Positions 54,901 through 64,000 are shown, numbered from the stretch's first letter. The stretch: DNA of 64,000 bases from Microbulbifer salipaludis (GCF_017303155.1 NZ_JAEKJR010000002.1:1302001-1366000); one strand, 5' to 3'. Numbers and translations: made by a program. The notes: generated by a model from the sequence alone, not told the origin.

Positions 54901-55617
54901 CTCCAAGCGTTAGTCTGTGAGCTCGTGGATGGTGAAAGCGTTCCGCAAATGGCTGCTGCGCGCTTGAAATCAACTTCAATGCCGAAGTTTAGAGCCTGGC
55001 AAGAAGTATGGGGTAAGCAGCGAGAAGAGGATGCCATTGATGCTAAATACGGTGTTGATGAAGATTTACCTGCAAAGGATAGGGAAGATTCTGATAAACG
55101 TGCATCATATGATTTAGCTCGCGAAGCAGCTGCACGCGAAAAGGAACGTCAAGTGGGTGAGATCCCTGCGCCACCTCAATACAAGCAGGCAGATTTCCTC
55201 AAAGTCAGCTACTGGAGGCTTCGTGGTAAGTTGGATGTCCAGAAAGAGCGATTCTTTTCCCTACCAGGCTGTGAAAAAGATGGTGATGGCACCCTAGTAA
55301 TCGGCTGGGCAGGTCTAGATCATTTGCAGCGAGCAACAGCTATCGCATCCTGGTACCTAGAACGGAAGGAGAGTGAAGGATGGAGCGCTAATCGTCTTAT
55401 TCCAATTTTGGTGGCTTTGGACGAGTTGATCCCTTGGTTGAAGCAATGGCATAACGAAATTGATCCAGAGTTCGGCGAGCGCATGGGTGACTACTACGAG
55501 GCTTTCCTGATGGAGGAGTTACGATTGCTGGATATACCACACTCGTCTCTATTCGAATGGGCGCCGCCTGCTGTCGCATCAAGGCGCAGTGGACGTAAGA
55601 AAAAGTCACCCATGTAA
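51928..55617 (+). CDS. pglX: BREX type 2 adenine-specific DNA methyltransferase PglX
   Basis: A 1229-residue N6-adenine methyltransferase that marks the host genome so BREX spares it. The SAM motif is DPTCGSGHFLL (239-249), a TDINPYAIAICRFRL motif follows, and catalytic NPPY is at 373-376 in VVVGNPPYITVSDKAL. Large target-recognition and helical regions follow. The start was set at TTG 51928 (MINRTELLKNLQ), since family proteins begin with a similar Met-Ile-x-Arg-x-x-Leu text and GAGTAGAG lies about 9 nt upstream. Another TTG at 51865 would add 21 unrelated residues and swallow the hairpin. Confidence 0.93.
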   Translation: MINRTELLKNLQGLLPHIEKDILAYSEENQDLNQHLKEEYQAALEAERTAEHFVAWREAQITQAAVAWVLTCVFVRFLEDNGLLAEPVLAGPVKNAKGENALQQAKERMVAYFNEHPTHEERHYLLDLFDELERFPVIAELLDHRHNPLWLIPVSADGAKRLIDFFQRLNPGTGDIQHDFTDTDWDTRFLGDLYQDLSESVRKRYALLQTPEFVESFILDYTLEPAISEFGLPGLRLIDPTCGSGHFLLTTFERVFERWLKREPGINTRVLAQRALDVVHGTDINPYAIAICRFRLLIAAMKAAGADKINQAPDFHFNLACGDSLLHGRRFEWEGQGIQTELLEVEKQHAYEVEDQKRLNEILGQRYHVVVGNPPYITVSDKALNQAYRDKYPTCYRKYSLGAPFTERFFDLTLWPEGNKSAGYLGMITANSFMKREFGKKLIEDYLPRKDLTHVIDTSVAYIPGHGTPTVIIFARNQAPNPGAIRAVMGIRGESAVPDVPAQGRAWTSIVSMTPKAGSENEYISVSDKERSIFSKHPWSISGGGASELKDLIERGRERLLSRIDINGFGAILGEDEAFAVPSNKLSSCRFPKKYRLLVEGDQVRDWSLNASKAVFFPYDSEILFSISREQERYAWPLRTILWARNTFGKKTYKASGRHFAEYHQIPRERNKTSLCITFAHVATHNHFVLARGGKIFNRSAPIITLPKGSSEADHFPLLGLLNSSTGCFWMKQVFYPKGGDHVGSEGARVRKTLWDERYDHAGTGLMEFPIPNDSSLKASTFAKRLDSLAMRLKEVSPKAVVENENKLMTEGLERAKKEEADIWSKMISLQEELDWHVYFLYNLTDEPVCYDGEVPEVQLGERAFEILLARKLASGEVESTWFDRHGSIPTVELPSHWPDDYRALVQRRLRIMEENRSLKLIEQPEYKRRWNRDSWEDRLKSEAKEWLLNRLVRNSQSVELQTCAQLADRMRKEAIFLRVAEVYCDSDLVDLQALVCELVDGESVPQMAAARLKSTSMPKFRAWQEVWGKQREEDAIDAKYGVDEDLPAKDREDSDKRASYDLAREAAAREKERQVGEIPAPPQYKQADFLKVSYWRLRGKLDVQKERFFSLPGCEKDGDGTLVIGWAGLDHLQRATAIASWYLERKESEGWSANRLIPILVALDELIPWLKQWHNEIDPEFGERMGDYYEAFLMEELRLLDIPHSSLFEWAPPAVASRRSGRKKKSPM

Positions 55618-55641
55618 AATGGATTCCAACAGGATACAAAG

Positions 55642-58600
55642 ATGACTCTAATCAAAGATCTGATCGAAATTCCAGAGAAAGTTCAGCGTGGGGATTTTGT
55701 ATTAAATCTATCCTCTGGCCTCGCCGATGAATCCATCAACCAGACACTGTCGCAATACGTGGTGACCCCACAGTTGCAGAAGTCTTTTGATGATGCATTG
55801 AGCTTTATAAAAAGTACCGTGGTAGGTACTCAGAACCGCCAAAAGGGCGCCTATTTGCACGGCAGTTTTGGTAGCGGTAAGTCACACTTTATGGCGGTAC
55901 TCAATCTTTTGCTGCAGGGCAATGCTCAGGCTCGCGCCATTAACGAACTGGCACCCGCGGTGGCCAAGCACGATGAGTGGCTTCAACAAGCCAATATTTT
56001 ACTGGTTCCATATCACATGATCGGTGCAGCGAGTATTGAGGCGGGTGTGTTAGGCGGGTACGCCCGTCACATAAAACACCTGCATCCGGAAGCACCTATC
56101 CCCGGATTCTACCTGAGTGATCGTCTTTTCCGCGATGCTCGCCAAATGCGCAGCAATATGGGTGATGAGCTATTTTTTGATTCGCTCAATAAGAAGGCGG
56201 CTGCGGCGGAAGACGATGGTTGGGGAGATCTGTCTGCAGGATGGGACGGAGCCAGTTTCGATGCTGTATTAAATGACCAGGCCAGTGGCGATGATAAGTC
56301 ACGTCTCGTCGGTGACCTTATAGGAGCTTTCTTCAGCTCCATGCAGGATATGGCCAATACCGAGTCCGGTGGTTACGTCGATTTCGACGAAGGTTTGCGC
56401 ATCATGACTGAGCACGCCAAAGCGCTTGGTTATGATGCCATTATCCTCTTCCTTGATGAGCTGATCCTGTGGTTGGCCAGCCATTTATCGGATCAGCGAT
56501 TTATCGGCAATAACATTCAAAAAGTGGTCAAACTGGTGGAGGCTAGTGAGGCCCGCGCATTACCTGTGGCGAGCTTTATTGCCCGCCAGCGGGATTTGCG
56601 GGAATTTGTGGGTGATCAATACACAGGAGCCCAGCAGGAGGCCTTGAGTGATTCGCTGAAATACTGGGAAGGACGCTTCCACACCATAACCCTGGAAGAC
56701 CGAAACCTGCCGGTTATTGCTGAACGTCGGGTATTGAAGCCTATCAATGCGGCGGCAAAAGAGGAGATTGATTCATCTTTCGGGCGTATGGATCAGAGTT
56801 TGCGTGCTGAAGTCCAGGATATTTTGCTCACCAACAGCGGTGATCGTGAAATGTTCCGCTCGCTCTATCCATTTAGCCCAGCTCTGGTGCAGGCCTTGGT
56901 GGCCCTGTCGTCTGCTCTGCAAAGAGAGCGTACAGCGCTGAAGGTTATGTTGATGCTGCTGGTTGATCAGCGAGAGACCCTGGAGCTTGGCAATTGTATC
57001 CCAGTTGGGGATTTATACGATGTGATTGCCTCTGATGCCGAACCCTTTTCGGAGGCAATGCGCTTACATTTCGACAATGCAAAACAACTATTCGCTCGTA
57101 AATTGCTACCGCTGCTTGAGGAAGAACACAGCCTTAAGTACGAACAGTTGGAGTCCTTGGATTATAGTGATCCTAAACGCAAAGCATTCAATAATGATCT
57201 AAGGCTTATTAAAACACTGCTTCTCTCTGCATTGGTGCCTGAAGTGGACTGTTTCAAGCAGCTCACGGCTAATAAACTAGCGGCTTTAAATCATGGAACG
57301 ATCAAAGCACCAATTCCAGGGCGTGAAGCGCAGACCGTATTGCAGAAATGCCGCAAGTGGGCCGGTCGCGTAGGTGAAATCAAGATCAGTGATGACACTA
57401 ATCCACTGATTGCGATTCAGCTTTCTGGAGTCGATACGGAGAGTATTCTCGATCAAGCTAAGATCAACGATACGGATGGCGCCCGTCGCCTATTGATCAA
57501 GGATTTACTTTTTGAAGCATTCGGAGTGCAGGACGAAAGTCAGCTGTATATTGAACGAGTATTCCTCTGGCGTGGTACGCGCCGAACAGTAGAGGTCGAC
57601 TTCCAGAATATTCGCGAGATTACCGACAATACTCGCTTTGAAGCTCGAGGCGAAGATTGGAAAGTTATTGTGGACTTCCCTTTCGACCAGGGAAACCACT
57701 CTCCAGCTGACGATAAAGCAAGAATCCAAGAGTTTGAGGCTAACGGAAGTAGTACTCGGACTTTGTGCTGGCTACCGTATTTTTTTAGTCAAAATGCGCA
57801 AAAAGACTTGGGCACATTGGTTGTATTGGAGTATGTGCTTAAGACCGAAGATCGGTTCACCTCATTCACACGACATCTACAGCCGCAGGAGCGAGGTCAG
57901 GCTCGCACGCTGCTCGGGAACCAGCGGAGCCAGTTGCGTCAACGAATGAGAGAATATTTGATGGGTGCTTATGGAGCTGCCGCGCCCATACCTGGATCTC
58001 TGGATGATTCGACGTCCCTAGATACTCAAGTGTACTCGCTGGAGACTGGGTTCACGCCAAATGTTCCCATAGGCACGAACCTGAAAGATGCGTTTGAGCA
58101 GTTACTTGATCAAGCTTTAAGGTTTCAATATCCGGATCATCCGGAGTTTGAGGGTGAGGTCAAACTGGCTGATTTAGGTAAGGTGATGGAGCAATTGCGT
58201 CGAGCGATTCACGCTACTAACGGTCGAATAGATATTGATAGCCCATTGCGACCATTGATGCGGACGATAGCGCAGCCATTGAAGCTAGGCGAGATGCATG
58301 AACGCCACTTCATTTTCAAAGATGATTGGCCCAACCACCTGACGCGTGAACTCGCAAAGGATGAGTTTGTCGGTGATCCTGTGAGTGTAAAACGTCTCCG
58401 CAGTGCTATGGATTTGCCCGCGCCAAGAGGGTTGCCCGAAATAGTGCAAAACCTCCTGGTTATGGTGTTTGCCGAGCATGGCCAGTATGCATTTACCTTG
58501 CATGGCAATGACTATGATCCAACACTGAAAGATATGCCGGATAATTTGGTATTGGTGAAGCACGATCTTGCTGAACCGGCAACCTGGAAACGCGGGGTCG

Positions 58601-59313
58601 ATCATGCCGCCACGATTTTCGGTTTGACGATCAATTCGCTGAGGACAGCCAATCACCAAAATACTCTGGAGAAGGAGGTTCAAGCAGAGGTCAAACGCTA
58701 CCTATCTGCCTGTGATGGCCTGGTGGGCACACTCAAGAAAGCGCTGGACAGAATGAACCTCCCAATGCACTGCAACCGGTTGTCGAATGCGGAGTACGCT
58801 GCAAAGCTCTTATTAGAGCTTCAAGGAAAGCAGGGTGCTGCGCTGGTCGAGGCACTGGCGAATGCGCATTGGGTGACGAGTGCCAATGCATTGGCCAAGA
58901 GTATCAGTAGTGCTGCTAGCGTGGTCCAAGCGATTGAAAGCAATAACTGGGATCTTTTGGATTTGGCGTGGAAGAAACCGGGTGCTGAGGCTGAGGCTAT
59001 TCGTAACCGGCTGAATAGTGCTCTGCAGGCGGATGAGCTCGTAACATCCCTGCAGGAAGCATTACGTCAAGGGCAACTTGATGCCACAGCACTCCTGAGT
59101 GAAAAGCCGTCACAAATTGAACCGCCGCATACTGAGCCTCACAAGAAGCCTACTCCTGGCAGCCGTGTAGTTGTCGAATCGCAGAAAACTGGGTTAACGC
59201 GGCAGCAGGCGAAAAGCTTGTTTGCAGATATAGAGAGTAAGTTAGAAGAAGGATGTGTATTGGATGTGACTTATACCATTACTCAACCTGATTTCGAGGG
59301 CGACGGGGAGTAA
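55642..59313 (+). CDS. pglY: BREX type 2 ATPase PglY
   Basis: A 1223-residue P-loop ATPase of the PglY/DUF6079 family, the type 2 counterpart of BrxC. Walker A is GSFGSGKSHFM (74-84). Walker B is AIILFLDELILWLA (about 266-279). A long helical C-terminal region has no further recognised domain. In BREX it probably forms part of the large complex that handles DNA with PglZ. It starts 24 nt after pglX with AGGA about 8 nt upstream and is followed 4 nt later by pglZ. Confidence 0.93.
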   Translation: MTLIKDLIEIPEKVQRGDFVLNLSSGLADESINQTLSQYVVTPQLQKSFDDALSFIKSTVVGTQNRQKGAYLHGSFGSGKSHFMAVLNLLLQGNAQARAINELAPAVAKHDEWLQQANILLVPYHMIGAASIEAGVLGGYARHIKHLHPEAPIPGFYLSDRLFRDARQMRSNMGDELFFDSLNKKAAAAEDDGWGDLSAGWDGASFDAVLNDQASGDDKSRLVGDLIGAFFSSMQDMANTESGGYVDFDEGLRIMTEHAKALGYDAIILFLDELILWLASHLSDQRFIGNNIQKVVKLVEASEARALPVASFIARQRDLREFVGDQYTGAQQEALSDSLKYWEGRFHTITLEDRNLPVIAERRVLKPINAAAKEEIDSSFGRMDQSLRAEVQDILLTNSGDREMFRSLYPFSPALVQALVALSSALQRERTALKVMLMLLVDQRETLELGNCIPVGDLYDVIASDAEPFSEAMRLHFDNAKQLFARKLLPLLEEEHSLKYEQLESLDYSDPKRKAFNNDLRLIKTLLLSALVPEVDCFKQLTANKLAALNHGTIKAPIPGREAQTVLQKCRKWAGRVGEIKISDDTNPLIAIQLSGVDTESILDQAKINDTDGARRLLIKDLLFEAFGVQDESQLYIERVFLWRGTRRTVEVDFQNIREITDNTRFEARGEDWKVIVDFPFDQGNHSPADDKARIQEFEANGSSTRTLCWLPYFFSQNAQKDLGTLVVLEYVLKTEDRFTSFTRHLQPQERGQARTLLGNQRSQLRQRMREYLMGAYGAAAPIPGSLDDSTSLDTQVYSLETGFTPNVPIGTNLKDAFEQLLDQALRFQYPDHPEFEGEVKLADLGKVMEQLRRAIHATNGRIDIDSPLRPLMRTIAQPLKLGEMHERHFIFKDDWPNHLTRELAKDEFVGDPVSVKRLRSAMDLPAPRGLPEIVQNLLVMVFAEHGQYAFTLHGNDYDPTLKDMPDNLVLVKHDLAEPATWKRGVDHAATIFGLTINSLRTANHQNTLEKEVQAEVKRYLSACDGLVGTLKKALDRMNLPMHCNRLSNAEYAAKLLLELQGKQGAALVEALANAHWVTSANALAKSISSAASVVQAIESNNWDLLDLAWKKPGAEAEAIRNRLNSALQADELVTSLQEALRQGQLDATALLSEKPSQIEPPHTEPHKKPTPGSRVVVESQKTGLTRQQAKSLFADIESKLEEGCVLDVTYTITQPDFEGDGE

Positions 59314-59317
59314 AGGC

Positions 59318-62092
59318 ATGAGAAACTCGCAAAGTGGTGCTGTGTTGCCGATGCCCGTTGTTACTCAAATTCAGGCTGTGTTTCAGCGCGATGGTGCTGC
59401 CGACTGCATTGCTTTCGTATGGCCAGATCCACTTCCAGTTTCCGAATTTGAAGCTGAGATTGAAGGCAATACACTGCAAGTGGTGTACTGTGTGTCAGAG
59501 CTCGCTATCCGGGAGGCGTTGGTTAAACATGGTGTTCAGCGTGAAACTGGTCGACGCCTAGTTCTTTTATCGGCACTGGATATATTGAGGCTTGGACAAG
59601 ATGTACTTGCTCGTCTCTGGCGTAACGAGCCGCAGCGCATCAGTCCGTGGAAAACACTCCAACAACTCATTAAGGTGCGAGATATCGATCCTCGGCTGAT
59701 TCGTAAGCATGGTCGTTGGATGGCGGAAGCTATGCTGAGCGGCTTTGATAGGTTTGATAAAAAGCTCAGTTTTGGTGAAGTCTTGGATCTGGAAGGGGCC
59801 TGGCGTGCTATTGCGATCGGGCACTTGCAGTACGCCGACGCTGATATCGACCTAGAGTCATTGCTGGATTGGAGCACTAGGCTGGATGTCAGTAGCGTAA
59901 TTGAACAAGCACCTAAAGACGTGCGTGATAACCTTTCGGATTGGCTTGCGCCAGGTCTTCCAGATACCCATGAGATAATTTCCACCATCTTGCTAAATGG
60001 GCAAGGTAGTGACCTTCTACCTTTGGCGCTCGCATGCTCTGTTTTGTTTTCCGGAGATGTTGAACGCGCGAATGGAATAGACATGTCTCAGTTGTACGTG
60101 AGCAGAGGCATATTCACAGAGCGCTATTTAAGTGCGAAAAAGTTTCCGAGCACATCATTTTGGGCGATTGGTGATGCTGCAGTTTCACTAATCAAGCGTT
60201 GGGTCGGATCTCAACCCTATCAAAGATATGCAGGTTGCTTAGCCAAGGCCGAGCAGGTTCTCGCAAGCGTGGACATGACCCTGGCTGCGGAATTGTCTGA
60301 TTTGATGCCTTGTGCGGTACAGGCCAGGCTTACCCATTTTTCTGGTGCGCTGGACGTTGCCCTGAAGAATGCTGATCTTGAGCAAGCTGAGATTGCATTT
60401 AAACACCTGTCTAGTCATGCACTTAGTGGATTGCCCCTCTATCGAGAAGCGGTAGAACGAGCTCAGATGGCATTGCGGCTTACCCGCTGGCTGGCTAAAA
60501 GTTCTCGAAGTCCCGGCACAGCAGCTGAATTAATGCTGGACTATGCGGCTGAGGGGGGATTTTGTGATTGGGCTCGCACGGAAATCTGGGCGGGAGATGC
60601 GCACGACACTCTTAATCAGGTCTACCAGAAGTTATCAGCAAAGGTTAGGCAGGTCAGAGAAAATCAAAATCAGGCCTTTGGTCAGCAGCTGATGAGTGTC
60701 GCTAGAGGTGACAAGCTGCCGAGCGATATTGTTCCGGTGGAAAGAGCTATCGACGAACTGGTTGTTCCATTGGCTGAAAATCAGCCAGTATTGCTACTAG
60801 TTCTAGACGGCATGAGCGAGGCAGTGTATCGCCAGCTGGGCGAGGATCTCAGCCACCACAATTGGCTGGAGCTTCAGCCAGAAGGCCAGGATAGCAGTAG
60901 TTGCCTGATGGCAGCACTGCCAACGGTCACTCAGGTAAGCCGTTGTTCACTATTATCGGGTGGCCTCAGTGAGGGTAGTGCAGCGGACGAGAAACGAGCA
61001 TTTTCAGCGCATCCTGCGTTGAAGAAAATTGCTTCAACCAAGTTCCCACCTCAAGTATTCCATAAGCAAGATCTGTCTCAGCCAGGCTCGGGAAGCCTTC
61101 ACAGTCACATTCGCGGGGTTATTGCTGGCAAAGAACACCGAGTACTTGCGGTGGTAATCAATGCCATTGATGACCAGCTTTCAAGCAGTTCTCAAGTTGC
61201 TGTGGACTGGTCCTTTGAGTCGATTGCACTGTTACGACAAGTCATGGAGGCCGCCCGAGAGGCAGGCCGAATCATTATCATGACTAGTGATCATGGTCAT
61301 GTACTCGATCATGATTCAGTTTTTCAGCAGTCAGCAGAGGAAAATGGTGAACGCTATCAACCGGCGGGTAAAGAAAGTGAACCTTCAGACCTTGAAGTAA
61401 AGGTGGTGGGTGATCGAGTCATTACGGACAATAACGTAGTCATTTTACCTTGGTCAGAACGGTTGCGTTATGTCCGCAAAAAAAATCATGGCTACCATGG
61501 TGGCGGATCCTTACAGGAGGTTGTAATTCCTCTGGGTATCTACTCGAGTGCTAGTAATCATCAACTACCGAATGGATGGCGGGAAGTACCCAGACGGTTC
61601 CCCGATTGGTGGTTTTCGGCATCGGAAGCAGACAAGGTGGCCGACAGCGCAGCAGCCTACAGTTCAGAGCCTAGTGTAAAACCGGCAAAGAAAGTAACCC
61701 GCGGGAAGCGTGCTGCGGTTGCGGAAGTAGTGGAGGACATGTTTGCCACTCCCGCGCCAAGTTCAATTCCCGAGCAATCGAGCGGCGATTGGATTAGCGA
61801 CCTGTTTGCCTCAGACGTATACCTTAAGTTGCGTGATCGTGCAGGGCGGACTGCAGTTTCAGATAAGGATCTTTCTGCATTGTTACGCCTTCTTCAAAAG
61901 CATCAATGGCAGGTGATGGAAGCAACTCTTTGTCGCGAGCTTCTCATCCCAAAATTGCGCTTGCGAGGCTTTTTGTCTAATGCTCAGCGATTACTAAACG
62001 TGGATGGTTACTCCATTCTATCTGCGGATCGTGAATCTCAGACCATCCGCTTAAGTGTTTCTGATCTCAAGAAGCAGTTTGAAATAGAGTAA
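59318..62092 (+). CDS. pglZ: BREX type 2 phosphatase-fold protein PglZ
   Basis: A 924-residue protein with a PglZ domain of the alkaline phosphatase superfamily. Metal-binding text is visible in PVLLLVLDGMSEAVYRQL (Asp about 496) and in IIIMTSDHGHVLDHD (about 652-666), followed by HGYHGGGSLQEVVIPLG, which closes the metal site. A variable N-terminal half (1-470) and a C-terminal tail with a winged-helix-like end surround it. PglZ is the defining protein of all BREX types. It sits in tight operon spacing after pglY. Confidence 0.94.
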   Translation: MRNSQSGAVLPMPVVTQIQAVFQRDGAADCIAFVWPDPLPVSEFEAEIEGNTLQVVYCVSELAIREALVKHGVQRETGRRLVLLSALDILRLGQDVLARLWRNEPQRISPWKTLQQLIKVRDIDPRLIRKHGRWMAEAMLSGFDRFDKKLSFGEVLDLEGAWRAIAIGHLQYADADIDLESLLDWSTRLDVSSVIEQAPKDVRDNLSDWLAPGLPDTHEIISTILLNGQGSDLLPLALACSVLFSGDVERANGIDMSQLYVSRGIFTERYLSAKKFPSTSFWAIGDAAVSLIKRWVGSQPYQRYAGCLAKAEQVLASVDMTLAAELSDLMPCAVQARLTHFSGALDVALKNADLEQAEIAFKHLSSHALSGLPLYREAVERAQMALRLTRWLAKSSRSPGTAAELMLDYAAEGGFCDWARTEIWAGDAHDTLNQVYQKLSAKVRQVRENQNQAFGQQLMSVARGDKLPSDIVPVERAIDELVVPLAENQPVLLLVLDGMSEAVYRQLGEDLSHHNWLELQPEGQDSSSCLMAALPTVTQVSRCSLLSGGLSEGSAADEKRAFSAHPALKKIASTKFPPQVFHKQDLSQPGSGSLHSHIRGVIAGKEHRVLAVVINAIDDQLSSSSQVAVDWSFESIALLRQVMEAAREAGRIIIMTSDHGHVLDHDSVFQQSAEENGERYQPAGKESEPSDLEVKVVGDRVITDNNVVILPWSERLRYVRKKNHGYHGGGSLQEVVIPLGIYSSASNHQLPNGWREVPRRFPDWWFSASEADKVADSAAAYSSEPSVKPAKKVTRGKRAAVAEVVEDMFATPAPSSIPEQSSGDWISDLFASDVYLKLRDRAGRTAVSDKDLSALLRLLQKHQWQVMEATLCRELLIPKLRLRGFLSNAQRLLNVDGYSILSADRESQTIRLSVSDLKKQFEIE

Positions 62093-62135
62093 ACAGCTTT
62101 ATTGTTCGTATTTATTGGCATTGCAAGGTAAGTCT

Positions 62136-63455
62136 ATGACTATTAGCCAACAGCGGCGTCAGGATATTTTAGACGCACTTCGCCGGGGCACGGTACCTCA
62201 GTATGGTTTGGATGCCCTTGCAGTGGGCCTTCAGCCATTTGAAGCCGCACTTGATGAGGAGCTGGATAAAGTTCGCCGAAGTGGTGCTGTATTTAAAGCG
62301 ATTCGCGGTGAGTACGGTAGTGGTAAGACCTTCGCATCTCGGTGGTTGCGAGAAAAGGCCCATCGACTTGGGTTCGCATGCTCTGAAGTTCAGATATCAG
62401 AAACCGAAACACCCCTACACCGGCTTGAAACGGTGTATCGCCGGTTGATGGAGCGGCTGACTACACCTAATACCCCCTCAGGGGCGTTTCAGAATGTCGT
62501 TGAGTCTTGGTTCTACACGCTTGAAGAAGATGTCCTGGCACAGCAATCCATTGATCCAGACGATGCCGAAGCACTTGTTAATGCGACTGACATATTGATG
62601 GAGAAGAGGCTCGGGGAAGTTGTAAGGTCTGCCCCTGCATTCGCATTGACTTTAAGAGCGTATCGTAAGGCTTTGTTGGAGGGAGAGGATGAGATTGCTG
62701 ACGGTCTACTGGCCTGGATGGCGGGGCAGCCGAATATATCAGCGGCGGTCAAGCGCTATGCCAAGATCAAGGGCGATATCGACCATTTTGGGGCACTGAG
62801 CTTTCTCCAGGGCGTACTGACGATTTTAAAAGATTCAGGTCACCCTGGATTATTACTCGTACTCGACGAGGTCGAGACGCTGCAACGGATGCGCGGAGAT
62901 GTACGTGATAAAAGTCTAAATGCCTTGCGCCAATTGATGGATGAAGTGGATTCCGGTCGCTTTCCAGGTTTGTACTTGGTGATCACTGGAACCCCAGCCT
63001 TTTATGATGGGCCAATGGGAGTTCAAAGGCTCCCGCCACTGGCTCAACGGCTGGCAGTCGACTTTACAACCGATGCACGATTCGATAACCCTAGGGCAGT
63101 GCAGATTCGGCTCCGGGGATTCGATATGGAATCCTTGAAGGAAGTCGGTTGTAAGGTTCGCGATCTATTTGCACAAAACAGTAAGGCTTCCGCACGTATC
63201 ACTGCCATGGCAGATGATGCCTACATCGCTGACCTGTCGCAGGCAGTCACGGGTAAACTTGGTGGAAAAGTTGGGATTGCGCCCAGAATCTTTCTGAAAA
63301 AACTGGTTGGCGAGGTTTTGGACCGAATCGACCAATTCGATGATTTCGACCCTCGCCAGCACTATGCCTTAACGATCTCAGATATGGAACTTAGCCCAGT
63401 GGAACGTGCCAGTACTTCGGCGGGATCTGTGAATGATATTGAATTGGATCTTTAA
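62136..63455 (+). CDS. brxD: BREX ATP-binding protein BrxD
   Basis: A 439-residue AAA-like ATPase. Walker A is RGEYGSGKTFASRWL (57-71). Walker B is LLLVLDEVETLQRMRG (about 240-255). The family text ISQQRRQDILDALRRGTVPQ.GLDALAVG opens the protein. BrxD is characteristic of type 2 BREX, where it accompanies the BrxHI helicase. The start at 62136 has AAGGTAAG about 7 nt upstream. An ATG-like extension of seven residues upstream is less likely. It precedes brxHI by 23 nt. Confidence 0.92.
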   Translation: MTISQQRRQDILDALRRGTVPQYGLDALAVGLQPFEAALDEELDKVRRSGAVFKAIRGEYGSGKTFASRWLREKAHRLGFACSEVQISETETPLHRLETVYRRLMERLTTPNTPSGAFQNVVESWFYTLEEDVLAQQSIDPDDAEALVNATDILMEKRLGEVVRSAPAFALTLRAYRKALLEGEDEIADGLLAWMAGQPNISAAVKRYAKIKGDIDHFGALSFLQGVLTILKDSGHPGLLLVLDEVETLQRMRGDVRDKSLNALRQLMDEVDSGRFPGLYLVITGTPAFYDGPMGVQRLPPLAQRLAVDFTTDARFDNPRAVQIRLRGFDMESLKEVGCKVRDLFAQNSKASARITAMADDAYIADLSQAVTGKLGGKVGIAPRIFLKKLVGEVLDRIDQFDDFDPRQHYALTISDMELSPVERASTSAGSVNDIELDL

Positions 63456-63478
63456 CTGGGACTAAGGGAGTTTTGTTG

Positions 63479-64000
63479 ATGAGTGAGTTCGACAAGCTCC
63501 ATCCAGCAGTTCAACACCATATCGTGAATAGCCTTGGCTGGTCTGGTTTACGCCCATTGCAAGAGGCTACTATTGGGCCAGTGTTGAATGGTGAGCACGC
63601 CATTCTATTAGCGCCTACGGCCGGTGGAAAAACAGAGGCTGCCAGCTTTCCTATTTTTTCACGTATGCTTTCTGAGAATTGGCAAGGGCTGTCAGTCCTT
63701 TACATCTGTCCTATCAAAGCGCTTCTTAACAACCTTGAACAGCGACTTAGTCATTACGGTCATCTACTTGGGCGCACCGTCGCGCTGTGGCACGGAGATA
63801 TCAGAACATCAAGAAAAGAGAAGATCATTTCGTCCCCGCCGGACATATTGCTGACGACACCTGAATCATTAGAAGTCATGCTCGTGTCGAGCAAAGTCGA
63901 TCACCAACAGCTATTTGCGGATGTCCGTAGCGTTATTATTGATGAAGTGCACGCATTTGCTGGCGATGACCGAGGCTGGCACCTGTTGGCGGTGTTGGAG
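63479..64000 (+). CDS. brxHI: BREX helicase BrxHI, N-terminal part
   Basis: The gene starts at ATG 63479 with AAGGGAG about 9 nt upstream and remains open to the window's end (174 codons). It encodes an Lhr-like SF2 helicase N-terminus: WSGLRPLQEATIGPVLNGEHAILLAPTAGGKTEAA with Q motif and Walker A, ICPIKALLNN, LLTTPESLEVML, and the start of motif II in VIIDEVHAF. Type 2 BREX uses this helicase in place of the type 1 BrxL protease. The rest lies outside the window. Confidence 0.9.
   Translation, partial: MSEFDKLHPAVQHHIVNSLGWSGLRPLQEATIGPVLNGEHAILLAPTAGGKTEAASFPIFSRMLSENWQGLSVLYICPIKALLNNLEQRLSHYGHLLGRTVALWHGDIRTSRKEKIISSPPDILLTTPESLEVMLVSSKVDHQQLFADVRSVIIDEVHAFAGDDRGWHLLAVLE

Larger units (their letters stand above)
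35970..64000. mobile_element. Genomic island inserted in yjbQ (left end; right end beyond window)
   Basis: The island begins at the yjbQ breakpoint, opens with three overlapping tyrosine-recombinase genes, and carries a helicase operon, a decayed toxin, an HEPN protein and a type 2 BREX operon. Composition is visibly poorer in GC than the left flank. The right boundary is not in the window. It should be marked by the displaced yjbQ 3' end and a short direct repeat of the ATTTACCTGTGT region. Whether the stretch is one element or several nested insertions cannot be settled from this side alone. Confidence 0.75.

Noticed and set aside
35970..64000. CRISPR array, tRNA attachment site or insertion-sequence transposase in the island
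   Set aside because: No regularly spaced repeats, no cloverleaf and no transposase family text were seen.

Overview
The window looks like a chromosome segment from a GC-rich marine gammaproteobacterium. Clues are the CysI plus DUF934 pair, MetH, DUF2970 and DUF2489 proteins, RmuC, NfuA, thiopurine methyltransferase, and a secreted modular polyhydroxyalkanoate (PHA) depolymerase. A Microbulbifer/Cellvibrionales-type genome would fit, but this is inferred from gene content and was not tested by any search.

Bases 1 to about 35,970 are ordinary chromosome. In order they hold: the end of a CoA-transferase; sulfite reductase with DUF934; a 44-residue membrane microprotein; DUF2970; metH with a repeat-rich leader; a DJ-1/PfpI protein; nfuA; hrpB; tpm; trxC; several small membrane or secreted proteins; the PHA depolymerase; a dabB-dabA inorganic-carbon uptake pair with a LysR gene just upstream; a DAHP synthase; an AddB/AddA-like recombination nuclease pair; murI; rmuC; an auxin-efflux-type carrier; DUF2489; trmA; and yjbQ.

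The last codons of yjbQ are replaced by unrelated, visibly AT-richer DNA. From there to the end of the window runs a genomic island. Its left end carries three overlapping tyrosine-recombinase genes. Next comes a divergent locus: a small XRE repressor facing a winged-helix-like protein and an SF2 helicase, with an inverted-repeat operator between them. Then come a decayed HEPN/RES-domain toxin gene with two in-frame stops, a lipoprotein, and an HEPN-domain protein.

The island then carries a type 2 BREX anti-phage operon: a small HTH regulator, pglW, pglX, pglY, pglZ, brxD, and the start of brxHI, which runs off the right edge. All genes point rightward and several are translationally coupled. 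The recombinase trio presumably moves the island. BREX supplies methylation-based self marking (PglX), kinase signalling (PglW), ATPases (PglY, BrxD), a phosphatase-fold protein (PglZ) and a helicase (BrxHI).

No rRNA, tRNA, CRISPR array or insertion sequence was recognised.
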